NCBI GenBank assembly: GCA_029260345.1
Contig: JAJDDK010000007.1
Coordinates: 252,226-316,225 of the forward strand
DNA length: 64,000 bases
Direction: 5' to 3'
Origin: Phycisphaerales bacterium
GTDB taxonomy: Bacteria; Planctomycetota; Phycisphaerae; Phycisphaerales; UBA1924
In this document: positions 8,873 to 17,426 of the stretch, in pieces
Numbering within the stretch: the first letter of the stretch is position 1
How the letters are laid out: each line of letters opens with the position of its first letter
Notes under the pieces: model-generated
Database searches by the model: none
Told to the model about the DNA's origin: nothing
Seen by the model: the letters and a program-made list of their open reading frames with translations, nothing else
Made by a program: the position numbers and the translations under genes

Positions 8873-8880
8873 TTTCTCGT
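8835..8880. other. Inferred attachment site at tRNA-Glu 3' end (att)
   Basis: The recombinase gene reads through the tRNA T arm and acceptor stem (its last residues, MTPRGFEPLSSP, are the antisense of the tRNA). That is typical of elements integrated at a tRNA 3' end. The exact core cannot be set because no second copy of the tRNA 3' segment was seen in the window. Confidence 0.55.
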
Positions 8881-10139
8881 TTCTGCGACAAGTCGCGACG
8901 ACTTGCGTCGAAGCGCATTGAGCCTTTATTTCCAGACACTTGCATCGATTGCTTCGCGTCCTTGCATTTGGGCGCCGCTGGGTGCATCGCCGCTTTTGTA
9001 GCCATTCGGTCGCCGCTTTTGTCGCCATTTTGGATTTCCGCCACTGCCCGTTCAAAGTCGGCATCGGTCACCTGAAGGTAGTGCCCAGCGGCAACCGCGG
9101 ACGTGTTTCCCATCCACGAGCAAACAGTATGGAGTGGGTACTCCGCAGCGAGCTCGGTCTGACGGGTTGCTCGCATGTTGTGCCAGATTCGAGGCCAAGG
9201 CGTCAATCCGGCGCGCTCAACGATCCGGCGCAGTTGAGTGTTCGGATTGCTGAGCTTTCTGACTGACGGCAGCACGAATTCCTCACCCGGTTCTGCTGCA
9301 TCGAACATCTCCATGACATGTCGACGTAGCTCGGGGAAGAGTGGAATGAAACGAGTGGACTTGCCGTGCCCATCAGTCTTGATTGATCGAATTCGGATCC
9401 GATTCCGCTCAAAGTCAACATCCGCCCACGTCAATGCAAATGCTTCGCTGGGAACGCGCAATCCGCCAAACCTCGAAAGTGCAATGAGGAGGCGCCATTC
9501 GGCGTTTGGAGCCGCATCCATGACCCGAGCGACCGACTCTCGATCTACGAATCGCTGCCGGTCCGCGTTGGCCTGGACACCAGCCTTGATGCCGGAGAAT
9601 GGATTCTCATCAATGAGCTTCCAGCGAACGGCATTGGCAAAAATCATGCGCGCAGTCTTTACCCGCTTCGCGACCGTTGCGTCGGCAAGCCCTCCATCGC
9701 GCATCGAGCGTTTCCATTCCGCCGCGTCCCCCGACTTGATCAGAGCAAGACGCCGCTCCCTGCTGAATTGATCAAGGAGCGCTTTCTCCGTTTGGCGATA
9801 AGTCGTCTCAGTGCCGCGTTTGACTGTGAGCCGATCGAAGAACGTGTCCAGCAGCGCCCCAAGCGTCAAATCGCGCCGCTCGCGTTCCTCGACCAACCCG
9901 ACTGCGGCAATGCGTTTGTAGGGCTTGTCCGGCAACGCACCGAGCCAACGTGCCATCTCCGAGTCGATCGGGATGCCAGCGATCTTGGCGGCATTCAATT
10001 CCGCGATGCGCAGCCGAAACGTCTCAGCGACCTTCTTGGACGGCCGACCGATCCGGATGGACCTTCGCTTACCGTCGCCATCGTTGAAGGTGATCCGCTT
10101 CAGTCCATTCTTATCGACTGTGAGTCCAGCCATTCTCAA
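8835..10139 (-). CDS. Tyrosine recombinase (phage-type integrase)
   Basis: Catalyses site-specific integration and excision of the island. It has 434 residues: an N-terminal arm-binding/SAM-like region (MRMAGLTVDKNGLKRITFND...; core-binding part ~115-190) and a C-terminal catalytic domain with the family residues in order. These are Arg in GGLRVPSEAFALTW, His-x-x-Arg in WHNMRATRQTEL, and Tyr in AAGHYLQVTDADF. The last residues overlap tRNA-Glu on the other strand, which fits integration there. It is the first gene of the island as read from the tRNA. Minus-strand genes of the same module follow upstream. Confidence 0.93.
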   Translation of the reverse strand: MRMAGLTVDKNGLKRITFNDGDGKRRSIRIGRPSKKVAETFRLRIAELNAAKIAGIPIDSEMARWLGALPDKPYKRIAAVGLVEERERRDLTLGALLDTFFDRLTVKRGTETTYRQTEKALLDQFSRERRLALIKSGDAAEWKRSMRDGGLADATVAKRVKTARMIFANAVRWKLIDENPFSGIKAGVQANADRQRFVDRESVARVMDAAPNAEWRLLIALSRFGGLRVPSEAFALTWADVDFERNRIRIRSIKTDGHGKSTRFIPLFPELRRHVMEMFDAAEPGEEFVLPSVRKLSNPNTQLRRIVERAGLTPWPRIWHNMRATRQTELAAEYPLHTVCSWMGNTSAVAAGHYLQVTDADFERAVAEIQNGDKSGDRMATKAAMHPAAPKCKDAKQSMQVSGNKGSMRFDASRRDLSQKREMTPRGFEPLSSP

Positions 10140-10187
10140 CCTCGTGATCGATCAATCTTGAGTCGCCGATTTTGCACAATGACGCAT

Positions 10188-10634
10188 CTAGGCGCAAGTC
10201 GCTGCACCAGTATCTGCAGTTTGAGTCGTTTCAGCGACATCGCTCGGACACCCAGCCAGGCCGACACCAAGCAGCGCGTTGGCGGTGATCAACATCTCGG
10301 ACGGGGCCTCCGGCACGCCGACGCCTCGGTCGAGACACTCCTTAAGGAGGCGAATACACCCGACGTCGATCGCTCGTTGCCTGTCTCGGGCGCTCGATTT
10401 GAACGGCCCATGACGGAATGCTGCGGCGCGCGCCGCCTCGAATGCTTCACGCTGCCGGCGCAGCGCTTCGGCCTTCACGTCGATCCATTGGTCGCGAATC
10501 TCTTGGCGGAGTCCTTCTGGTAGTCCACTTCGCGGCTCGAAGACACGCCATTTGGCAGAACTCTCGTTAGGAGGTTCGATCCACCCCCCCGCGCAAGCCA
10601 GCGCATCCAACACCTCTGATGCGGCGCGGATCAT
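10188..10634 (-). CDS. Hypothetical protein of the integrative element
   Basis: A 148-residue protein, mostly helical and charged (LRQEIRDQWIDVKAEALRRQ, AFEAARAAAFRHG). No recognisable domain. Its ATG overlaps the stop of the upstream ATPase gene by four bases (ATGA), so the two are translationally coupled and probably act in the same process of element replication or maintenance. The role is inferred from position only. Confidence 0.65.
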   Translation of the reverse strand: MIRAASEVLDALACAGGWIEPPNESSAKWRVFEPRSGLPEGLRQEIRDQWIDVKAEALRRQREAFEAARAAAFRHGPFKSSARDRQRAIDVGCIRLLKECLDRGVGVPEAPSEMLITANALLGVGLAGCPSDVAETTQTADTGAATCA

Positions 10635-12397
10635 GGGACCTCCCCGACTATCACAAACTCAGGCTCATCTTCAGAGAAGGATTGCATTGAACCGTTCCAA
10701 CCGTTCGACCGCGCGCCACCGACCACGACAGCATCTGAATGCGGCTTCTGGCGGATACGGTCGCGCGCCTCGGAAGGACCCGAACCGCGCGCGTCCGTTC
10801 GGTGTTGCCCCCCTTCAGTCGCCTGTAGAGAGGACTTTGCACTGTCGGACGGTTCGCACGCTTCCTCGCGCCGTTCCTCTAATCTCCTTAACGTGAAGAC
10901 TCGCTTTCGCGATTTCTCGGAGGCGCTCTGCTGGTCTGGAGTCACGACGTGCACGCCGCACGCCGAGAGCGCCGGGGCGACACGGCGGAGTTCGCCAGAA
11001 AGTCCACGAGCACTGCGTGGCCAACCTCGTGGCGGTTTCGAGTCGATCGGGGCAAGACGCTCAAGCAGGGCGCTCGCGTTACCTTCCCACTCGGCTTGGT
11101 TTCCACCCATGAAATCGCGGACCGCGGACGCCACCGGCGATGAATCAACAACGTCCGCCGCAACGCGGCTTGCCTGCTCGGTAAATCGCTCGAGTGCGCG
11201 AGTCCCGTTCGCATCATCGAGGGCGGCGACGATCATCGCGAAGTCCGCCATCCGCGGCCAGCTTCGGGGCTTCACGTTGGGAAGTGCCGCGAGCGCCCTC
11301 GAAACGAGCGTGAAAAGGCCGCCGAGTAGTCGGGGACGCATCTTTTCAAACGCCGCCAAGATCTCGGCTTCCGACCGCCTTTTTCCTGAGCCGATTGGGG
11401 GGAGCTCAATCACAAGGAGTCGCTCTCCGAGGTCGCCGCGCAAGGCGCCCGCATCAATCGTTGTGAGCGCAATGACCCTCCGAAACGCGAGCACGGAAAC
11501 ATTTGAATCGGAGTAGAGCCGCCGGCGCAAGTATCCGTCGCCGCTCACAGCCCGACAAAGCGCATCGCTGAACCATGCAGGCAGGCCGGAGACATTGTCG
11601 ATCCCGATCGCCCATCCTGCGCTCGCCTGCACCGCCCATGTTTCGGCGTCCTTTGGGCACGAGCGAATGGGCACTGGCGATGGGTCCATAAGCTGTAGCA
11701 GCATCTTCATCAGGGTGGTCTTGCCGGCGCCCTGCTGGGCTGCGATGAACGCAATCGGATGCGGGATGTCGGGCATGAGCGCGGCGACGAGCCACGCCTT
11801 GAGCAGCGGCCAGTCCTCAGGAGAGATGTTCACCAGTGACTTCAATTCGCCAAGGACGCCGTCTTGCTCCGGCGCCGGCATGGCTGAAGTCAGCTCGGTT
11901 CGTCTAAAGAGAATTGGTGATGAGTCCTCGATTCGCCATCCTGCTGCATCGATCCGCACGATGCGCCCAGATTTGTCTCCTAAATCGACGAGGATGGCGT
12001 CATCGCGCCGGGCAACCCTGAGATGCAGTTCGCACGGCTGCTGCTGCTGGCAATGGCCTTCGATCACGCCGAGCGCATCTGCCAGCGCGGCATTGCTCGC
12101 AACGCGATTCTCTCGCTCGAAGAACAATCGCGCCAGTTCCGCTCGAACGGAATGCCGACCGCCCCTCAGTGGCAGGGCGATGCGCAGTCCATCCCGCCGC
12201 AACAGGAAAGGAGCTCCATCCTGATCTTGATGCATGGTAAAAACGGATCGGGCGATCTCGAGAAGTCGCATAGCTGCGCTCTTGCGCTCATCTCCCACTT
12301 TCAAGAGTTCACTGGTGGAGTGAGGTTGCAAGCTCGCGGACAGTTTGCATTCCCGCTCAATCCGGGACAAAGTCCTATTGACGAGGTTCTCGGTCAT
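10631..12397 (-). CDS. Mobile-element ATPase (primase/helicase-like, P-loop)
   Basis: A 588-residue protein with a P-loop near residue ~225 (FIAAQQGAGKTTLMKMLL). A Walker B-like region follows (WAIGIDNVSGLPAWFSDAL), then a sensor-like strand (VIALTTID) and an Arg-finger-like segment (LRGDLGERLLVIELP). The order matches the ATPases of phage and integrative-element replication proteins (D5/SF3-like primase-helicases). The ~200-residue N-terminal part shows no clear catalytic primase motif. The C-terminal tail is low-complexity and polar. It overlaps the neighbouring genes by four bases on both sides, forming a three-gene unit. It likely supports element replication or stability; specific activity is not proven. 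Confidence 0.72.
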   Translation of the reverse strand: MTENLVNRTLSRIERECKLSASLQPHSTSELLKVGDERKSAAMRLLEIARSVFTMHQDQDGAPFLLRRDGLRIALPLRGGRHSVRAELARLFFERENRVASNAALADALGVIEGHCQQQQPCELHLRVARRDDAILVDLGDKSGRIVRIDAAGWRIEDSSPILFRRTELTSAMPAPEQDGVLGELKSLVNISPEDWPLLKAWLVAALMPDIPHPIAFIAAQQGAGKTTLMKMLLQLMDPSPVPIRSCPKDAETWAVQASAGWAIGIDNVSGLPAWFSDALCRAVSGDGYLRRRLYSDSNVSVLAFRRVIALTTIDAGALRGDLGERLLVIELPPIGSGKRRSEAEILAAFEKMRPRLLGGLFTLVSRALAALPNVKPRSWPRMADFAMIVAALDDANGTRALERFTEQASRVAADVVDSSPVASAVRDFMGGNQAEWEGNASALLERLAPIDSKPPRGWPRSARGLSGELRRVAPALSACGVHVVTPDQQSASEKSRKRVFTLRRLEERREEACEPSDSAKSSLQATEGGQHRTDARGSGPSEARDRIRQKPHSDAVVVGGARSNGWNGSMQSFSEDEPEFVIVGEVP

Positions 12398-12840
12398 CGC
12401 GCCTCCTTTGGCACAAGCCGATCAATCGCCTCTCTAAGCGCAAAAACGACGCAGGAACTGAGACCACGGGCTTCGATGTAATCTGCGCTCCATCGCACAG
12501 TGTGAGCCAACGCTTGTTCGGCCCGCAATGCAATCAATGCATCGATGGCAGCGCATTGGCGTACCGGTTCGGACTCGCGGAATCTCTGAAGATCATCAAT
12601 CGCATCTACAGCGCATGGGCTAAGTGCAGCGATTGCTTCGGGCGTTGGTGCCGCAAGCTGGAGAAATAAGCTCCGCCCAAGCTCACGGTATATCAATTCG
12701 TCGAAGAGCTCGTCGGGACCGAGACCTGAGTTCAGCACTCGAAGGATTAGGGACCGATCGTCAGCAAACGCCGCAAGCGCGGCGGCCTCGAGTGGACGAG
12801 GGGCATACAGCGGCCCAAGAGATTGTGGTATCGTTCTCAT
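12394..12840 (-). CDS. Hypothetical protein of the integrative element
   Basis: A 148-residue, largely helical protein (LRVLNSGLGPDELFDELIYR, then ALIALRAEQALAHTVRW). I do not recognise the family. Its stop overlaps the ATPase start (ATGA). GGAG lies about ten bases before its ATG. It is the first gene of the three-gene unit with the ATPase. Confidence 0.65.
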   Translation of the reverse strand: MRTIPQSLGPLYAPRPLEAAALAAFADDRSLILRVLNSGLGPDELFDELIYRELGRSLFLQLAAPTPEAIAALSPCAVDAIDDLQRFRESEPVRQCAAIDALIALRAEQALAHTVRWSADYIEARGLSSCVVFALREAIDRLVPKEAR

Positions 12841-13042
12841 TGCTATTTTCTCCGCCGCCGCGCAGGTGACAGCCCGTCGGCGGCAATTGCGACTTCAGGA
12901 CAAATCAGAATTAGGCATTGTCTGACTCGAATGGCTCTCAGATTGCTAACGAGCCGGCGGCTGAACACGACTCATTGCAATCCTCACCGGGACTGGGGGC
13001 ACGACCAATTCTGGAGAAGGAGTCAAGCTTCGCTCTGGTGAG

Positions 13043-13228
13043 TCATGCTGCATCGCCAGCAATGCGTTCCAACTCTGTGAGCGGAATACGAACGGCACGG
13101 TCAATCCGGACGGCGCGGATTCGACCAGTCGCGAGCAGCTCATCGAGCTTGCGTACAGAAATGGAAAGTCGCCTCGCCGCTTCCTCTCGCTTAACGAGGA
13201 TGCGATCGGAGTCTCTGAGCTCTTGCAT
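13043..13228 (-). CDS. Excisionase-like / helix-turn-helix DNA-binding protein
   Basis: A 61-residue protein with a MerR/excisionase-type HTH: ILVKREEAARRLSISVRKLD, followed by the wing ATGRIRAVRIDRAVRIPLTE. Such proteins bind att-side or promoter DNA and steer excision or element gene expression. The frame is open to 13357, but the ATG at 13228 has GAGG upstream and removes an unconserved extension. It sits between the ATPase unit and a cluster of 10-bp tandem repeats just upstream of its start, which are plausible binding sites for it. Confidence 0.8.
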   Translation of the reverse strand: MQELRDSDRILVKREEAARRLSISVRKLDELLATGRIRAVRIDRAVRIPLTELERIAGDAA

Positions 13229-13340
13229 TGCGTTTCCCTCTTCGGGGTGGTGTGGCTTTGAGCATCCCATTGATGCATCAACACCACTGTTTACGCAAAA
13301 AGGCCAAGAGCGAAAGATGGTATCGCCGAATCGTCGTTCC

Positions 13341-13390
13341 GAATCACTCGAAATCACTCAGATTCACTCAGATTCACTCAGAATCTCAGG
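13341..13390. repeat. 10-bp tandem repeats upstream of the HTH gene (iteron-like)
   Basis: Five consecutive 10-base units: GAATCACTCG, AAATCACTCA, GATTCACTCA, GATTCACTCA and a decayed GAATCTCAGG. The 10-base period puts every copy on the same face of the helix, as in iterons or arrays of protein-binding sites. They lie about 110 bases upstream of the HTH gene and run up to the end of the next minus-strand gene. Confidence 0.8.
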
Positions 13391-14363
13391 AATCACGACC
13401 CTCAAGTTTGACAGCTCTGCGAATGCGATCACCATGCTCTGGGTAAAGATTTGAGACCTCTTGAATGCAATAATACAATCGTTCATTCTTCTTGAACGTG
13501 CTTGGCAATTTGCCTTTACGCTTGCGTTGGCAAAGCGTATTCGCGCTGAGCAACTCACCCGTGGCATTCTCAAACCACTTCCCCGTTCGAAATTGCCCAG
13601 AATCCCGAGGATCCAATTGCCCCGTTGCTCGATCGCTTCCATTTTCTCCGAAGATTTCCGGAGTAGCTTCACCGGCTGCGGAAATAGTGGGCTCCGAAGA
13701 TTCTGACGAGCGATCTTCATGAATGGACTTGAGCGTTTTTGAATTTTCGTCGATTGGACTCGGCTTTGGCGGACAGCGAAGAATCGACTGAAGCTCAACC
13801 AAGCACTTCTCTGCACTATTCCACTGCTGGGCGTGACCCACCCAATCCTCACGCATTCGTTGCAGGAATTCTGATTCGTAGGTGGACAACCCGCCTACTG
13901 CGTCGCCAGCTAATTGTCCCAGCCCTTGATCCCTCTCTCGATCATCCGACGTTGGTTGAGGATCATGCAAAGTAGAGGGGGTGATTGCGTCTTCGAGGCA
14001 CGGAATCCGCCCAGGGCGCCAAACCGGTCCGAATTGCGCTGGATGAAGAATCGCCACCATGAAACCTAACGCGTCAATTGACTGCGCTATCAGGCGCTCC
14101 TCAGCTTTATCGTGGCATATTGCCTTGATATTCTCAGACAAGTACCGCCTAACCGATCCAATGGCGTCGCGGAGCCCTTCGTTGTGAAATGCGGCGAGAT
14201 TCTTGGCTGACGGTTCTCCATCCAAGAAATTTGCCGGCGCAGGGCCGCGCGCTTCCTTATCGGAAAGCGCCCTAAAGGCACCAATCCGCTCAAGGACGTT
14301 TTCAATCTTGCTGGCCGCCGTGTCTCTGGAATATGTCGATGAAGTCCATTTCATCATCGACAC
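13386..14363 (-). CDS. Hypothetical protein of the integrative element
   Basis: A 325-residue protein with no family I can name. The N-terminal ~130 residues are helical (IENVLERIGAFRALSDKEAR, IKAICHDKAEERLIAQSID). A polar linker follows. The C-terminus (LPSTFKKNERLYYCIQEVSN, then GDRIRRAVKLEGRDS) is basic and could bind nucleic acid. The start is GTG 14363, with two ATGs three and four codons in as alternatives. Base composition is more AT-rich than the core genes, fitting acquired DNA. Confidence 0.6.
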   Translation of the reverse strand: MSMMKWTSSTYSRDTAASKIENVLERIGAFRALSDKEARGPAPANFLDGEPSAKNLAAFHNEGLRDAIGSVRRYLSENIKAICHDKAEERLIAQSIDALGFMVAILHPAQFGPVWRPGRIPCLEDAITPSTLHDPQPTSDDRERDQGLGQLAGDAVGGLSTYESEFLQRMREDWVGHAQQWNSAEKCLVELQSILRCPPKPSPIDENSKTLKSIHEDRSSESSEPTISAAGEATPEIFGENGSDRATGQLDPRDSGQFRTGKWFENATGELLSANTLCQRKRKGKLPSTFKKNERLYYCIQEVSNLYPEHGDRIRRAVKLEGRDS

Positions 14364-14453
14364 ATTTTAGGGTGGCGTTCGCCGCAGGACATCTCTGGCC
14401 GCCTGGGCGCTAATCAGTACAAATCATTGCGATCCCCCCCAGAACGACCGTGT

Positions 14454-14684
14454 TTAGCGAGTCACTGCCCGGAGGAGTCTTTCTATCTCTCGCTCAATTC
14501 GCCTGTTGGACATGTCCCGAAGCCCGTGCTTCAGCGCATTGCGGCTCGACCGAGCCTTGCCCAATTCAGTCCTCGGACCCGTTGAGTGATCCCAGGGTCT
14601 CGTGCGCTGTGCCGCGCGGCGGAGCGAATCCAACCCTTTGGGGGTAATTCGGTAAGGCCGCTTGCCCTGATTGTTGGTGGCCAT
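14454..14684 (-). CDS. Small basic protein of mobile-element type
   Basis: A 76-residue basic protein with the element-associated motif TGPRTELGKARSSRNALKHG in its centre, which recurs in small proteins near integrases in planctomycetes and alphaproteobacteria; the function of the family is not known to me. The ATG at 14684 has AAGGA eight bases upstream. Its first 119 bases overlap, in another frame, the end of the larger gene 14566-15216. The strong ribosome site and recurring motif argue that it is real. Confidence 0.68.
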   Translation of the reverse strand: MATNNQGKRPYRITPKGLDSLRRAAQRTRPWDHSTGPRTELGKARSSRNALKHGLRDMSNRRIEREIERLLRAVTR

Positions 14685-15216
14685 TGAGCAATCCTTGTTC
14701 GTTTGCGCCGCTTTGATTCTCACTCGCATGCCGGCCATCCGAGGGCCCATTGATGATTTGTTGCTGCCCGACGTTGATCTGACGGCCGTTGATCAGATTG
14801 ATCGCTTGTGGCTCTCGAATCGCCTGCCATGCCTTTGCCTGTCGGATGGAGGTCCGCATCGCTGACTCAAGCGCCTCGTTGTAGGGCTTGAGAAGCTCCG
14901 GCAAGAACTCCGAGCATGTCTCGCGCGTCAGCCGCGCAATCCTCAAGTGCTGCCAAAGCATCTGCATCGCCAGCATCTGCTCGACCGGATTGCGCGGCGC
15001 CATCTCCTCTAGATATCGCTCAACAAATGAGCTTGCGTCTGGTGACAATCGCTCTTCGCCAAGCGATGCAAAGTGAAAACCCGTCGTCTCGTTTTGGACT
15101 GAGTGATCGACAAGCGCATTGACAAGGAATTTTCTGAACTCCTTTTCCGCCTCAGTTTGCTCTGAATTTCCTGCTTCACTCGTTAGGGACGCGTCTTCGC
15201 TTTGGTCTGAATCCAT
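14566..15216 (-). CDS. Hypothetical protein of the integrative element
   Basis: A 216-residue protein. Its central helical region (ASSFVERYLEEMAPRNPVEQ, MLAMQMLWQHLRIARLTRET) resembles small unannotated proteins common in genomic islands. The tail (GRQINVGQQQIINGP...) is polar and low-complexity. No function assigned. The last ~119 bases overlap the 76-residue gene in a different frame, so the final 40 residues may not be conserved. The start ATG has no good ribosome site; a 40-codon frame ending over the start may couple its translation. Confidence 0.6.
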   Translation of the reverse strand: MDSDQSEDASLTSEAGNSEQTEAEKEFRKFLVNALVDHSVQNETTGFHFASLGEERLSPDASSFVERYLEEMAPRNPVEQMLAMQMLWQHLRIARLTRETCSEFLPELLKPYNEALESAMRTSIRQAKAWQAIREPQAINLINGRQINVGQQQIINGPSDGRHASENQSGANEQGLLNGHQQSGQAALPNYPQRVGFAPPRGTAHETLGSLNGSED

Positions 15217-15305
15217 GCGAGAAAGTTTACGTTTGCGAAGCGCTGTCCATGGCTGGAATCTGAAATATGCAATTGCCGGCGGCGATTCGAGTTAGGGCCG
15301 TGCAT
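15183..15305 (-). CDS. Possible 40-residue leader peptide
   Basis: A short frame (begins MHGPNSNRRRQLHISD, ends KAKTRP) with an excellent Shine-Dalgarno (GGAGGTG, eight bases before ATG). It ends 33 bases inside the start of the 216-residue gene, so ribosomes finishing it would be placed at that gene's ATG. Codon use is not strongly biased; that weighs against a conserved protein but not against a coupling leader. Confidence 0.35.
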   Translation of the reverse strand: MHGPNSNRRRQLHISDSSHGQRFANVNFLAWIQTKAKTRP

Positions 15306-15432
15306 TTCCCTGTCACCTCCAAGCGATTTGGTGCGTGTCTAGAAAAAAATCGCATAAATGCTGCAACTACACGACGCGTATTGAACCCTCTAGTCACCGC
15401 CAGGGTTCTCACCACTGATTCTGTCCGAGGAG

Positions 15433-16662
15433 TCATCGCCACAGCTTCCACCGACGCTGTACGAACAGCTGAAGCAATTTCGCAAGGAGCATTCCTGCGA
15501 AGACCCAAGTGAAGCGTGACAACACTGGTTCGATGGTCGCAAACGCCCCTGGCGCCAATGCGATCACACCAAGCCGGCCGATCAATAAGCCACAAAGGCA
15601 CACAATGATCCCCAGCAATAAGATGTCTTCATCAACTGTGGTCTTACTGGATACGCTCGATTTTTCGACCGTCAGCACTCCGAGCCGCCAATCCAATGAC
15701 CATCCTCCCCCATCGTGCTCCTTTGATCCCAAGTGCTGTTTAATCGATTTTCCAAGTTGGTTCCGGTCGATTTCTTGTGGCGCGCGCTCCACCAAAAACC
15801 CGAACTTCTGAATGACAAACGATTCGAGGTCAGCCTCTGAACTAAATAACCAAGGACATCGAATTGTGCTGCAACGTGTCCGAAAAAACACATCGCACAT
15901 ACTCACCAGTTCTTTCGTCAGCGCCATATCTTTGTGGCCAATCACTGTCTCGGCATCTACGATTTCACGAAACCACCGCAAAGATGGATTCACCGCTACC
16001 TTGCCACGCCAGTTGGCAATCGCGCTCTCAAGCATGATTGTTCCGGGACACTGAGCAATCACCTTGGTCACATTTGCGTGCACTGCCGGTACGCCCACAC
16101 CCTTGTCGAACCGCATCTGAAGATCGTGCTTGGCTGCTGTCAGGAAGCTCTCCTCGGCCAAATCAACGATGAGCAGTACACCATCACTCGCCATGCAGTC
16201 ACACACTTGACCGATCAACGAGTGCTGCTTCACGGCACTCGCCAGACGATCCACGCGGTCGCCGACATATGAGATAAGATGGTGAAACGCGGCCAGCGAA
16301 ACTACCACTTGCGGCCTTCTCTTGCGGCACTCCTCTAATCCTGCAACCAGGCTCTCAGCCTTTATCCATTCCACAGGCGATGCCTGCGTCGCATCGACGT
16401 GCATTTCATCACACAGCTCGATCGCGGTGAGATTCAGATAGCCCGACTCCCGCAATTTCGAGGAGAGTATCCCGGTACCGGCCATCAGATCGATGATTTG
16501 CACTGAGGTTCGATCCCATCCACGGTTCTCACAGAGTGCGTTGATTATCGCGATCACCGCAGACAATTCGATGGCTCTTGCGTGTGGAAATGACGTAAGA
16601 GCCGCTCTGTACCCAGCGGCCTTGCGAGCAAACCGCTGTAGCTCTAGGTCTCTTGTTGCCAT
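15433..16662 (-). CDS. Class I SAM-dependent methyltransferase with C-terminal membrane anchor
   Basis: A 409-residue protein. Motif I is IIDLMAGTGILSSKLRE near residue ~57, followed by an acidic strand end (LTAIELCDEM) and a motif IV-like strand (VVVSLAAFHHLI), giving a Rossmann methyltransferase. The C-terminal ~70 residues carry two hydrophobic helices (ILLLGIIVCLCGLLIGRLGV and FTWVFAGMLLAKLLQL), suggesting membrane anchoring beside the transporter encoded upstream. The start at ATG 16662 is preferred over 16707; it overlaps the permease stop by 19 bases. It is fourth in the ABC operon. The substrate is unknown; coupling to an imported small molecule is only an inference. Confidence 0.72.
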   Translation of the reverse strand: MATRDLELQRFARKAAGYRAALTSFPHARAIELSAVIAIINALCENRGWDRTSVQIIDLMAGTGILSSKLRESGYLNLTAIELCDEMHVDATQASPVEWIKAESLVAGLEECRKRRPQVVVSLAAFHHLISYVGDRVDRLASAVKQHSLIGQVCDCMASDGVLLIVDLAEESFLTAAKHDLQMRFDKGVGVPAVHANVTKVIAQCPGTIMLESAIANWRGKVAVNPSLRWFREIVDAETVIGHKDMALTKELVSMCDVFFRTRCSTIRCPWLFSSEADLESFVIQKFGFLVERAPQEIDRNQLGKSIKQHLGSKEHDGGGWSLDWRLGVLTVEKSSVSSKTTVDEDILLLGIIVCLCGLLIGRLGVIALAPGAFATIEPVLSRFTWVFAGMLLAKLLQLFVQRRWKLWR

Positions 16663-17426
16663 GCCAAAGCCCTTCCCGCGATGATGTCCACAGCCAATAC
16701 AAAGCACACGGAAACTGCGCCGAACGCGAGAATGTGAGCGTACATATCCGGAAGCTGATTTGTGCTATACAACCGTTCGACTGCTCTGCCGATTCCACCA
16801 CCGGTGCTCAGGAAGTAGTCGAGCGCCACATGGAGCGCGAGGGCCATGGGCAAGACAATGCGGAGATTCGACAGCACTGATCCGAGGATTTCATAGAGCA
16901 GCACATGACGAACATACGTCCGCCGACTCATTCCCCACAATCGCATTAGTCGGTAGCGCTGGTGATTCGCCAGTCTCACAGATTGCGCAAGATCTGTTGC
17001 CACAAGAAGTGATACCGCGAGGCCGATCAATGGCAGGAGAAAGCCGCGAATCCCGAAGAGCACCAGCGCAACTGGAATGAGTATCGTCACGGGCACTGCG
17101 CGCATCCCAGTGAGCAACAGGTAGAGCCCACTGAGTTGCTTGAACATCAACCCAATGACCACACCGACAGGAACGCCAACCACAATTCCCATGAATACTG
17201 CGAAGATCGCTTCTCTGAACGTAATTGCCATCGAAACCACGCCGCCCCAACCGATACGTGGGACGGCGGCAGCCACGTCTGCAAGGCTCGGCCAACGTGG
17301 TCCTAGCAGACCTGCCTGCGCCGTGAGCTCCCAGATCCCCAATGCGACCGCCACAGGAAGGAGCACACCCAACACGGCAGTGATGACCCTAGTTGAGCCG
17401 GATCTCATGGAGAGAGTACTCATCAA
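16644..17426 (-). CDS. ABC transporter permease (SsuC/TauC/ThiX-like)
   Basis: A 260-residue inner-membrane permease with about six helices. The EAA-type cytoplasmic loop near residues 170-190 (RLMRLWGMSRRTYVRHVLLY) identifies the BPD_transp_1 family. The closest types are permeases for sulfonate, nitrate or pyrimidine precursors, which pair with NMT1/SsuA-like binding proteins as here. The gene overlaps the upstream ATPase by 38 bases and the downstream methyltransferase by 19. Start ATG 17426 or 17423. Confidence 0.88.
   Translation of the reverse strand: MMSTLSMRSGSTRVITAVLGVLLPVAVALGIWELTAQAGLLGPRWPSLADVAAAVPRIGWGGVVSMAITFREAIFAVFMGIVVGVPVGVVIGLMFKQLSGLYLLLTGMRAVPVTILIPVALVLFGIRGFLLPLIGLAVSLLVATDLAQSVRLANHQRYRLMRLWGMSRRTYVRHVLLYEILGSVLSNLRIVLPMALALHVALDYFLSTGGGIGRAVERLYSTNQLPDMYAHILAFGAVSVCFVLAVDIIAGRALAWQQET

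Noticed and set aside
13341-13390. CRISPR array
   Set aside because: Units are only 10 bases and contiguous, with no spacers and no cas genes nearby.
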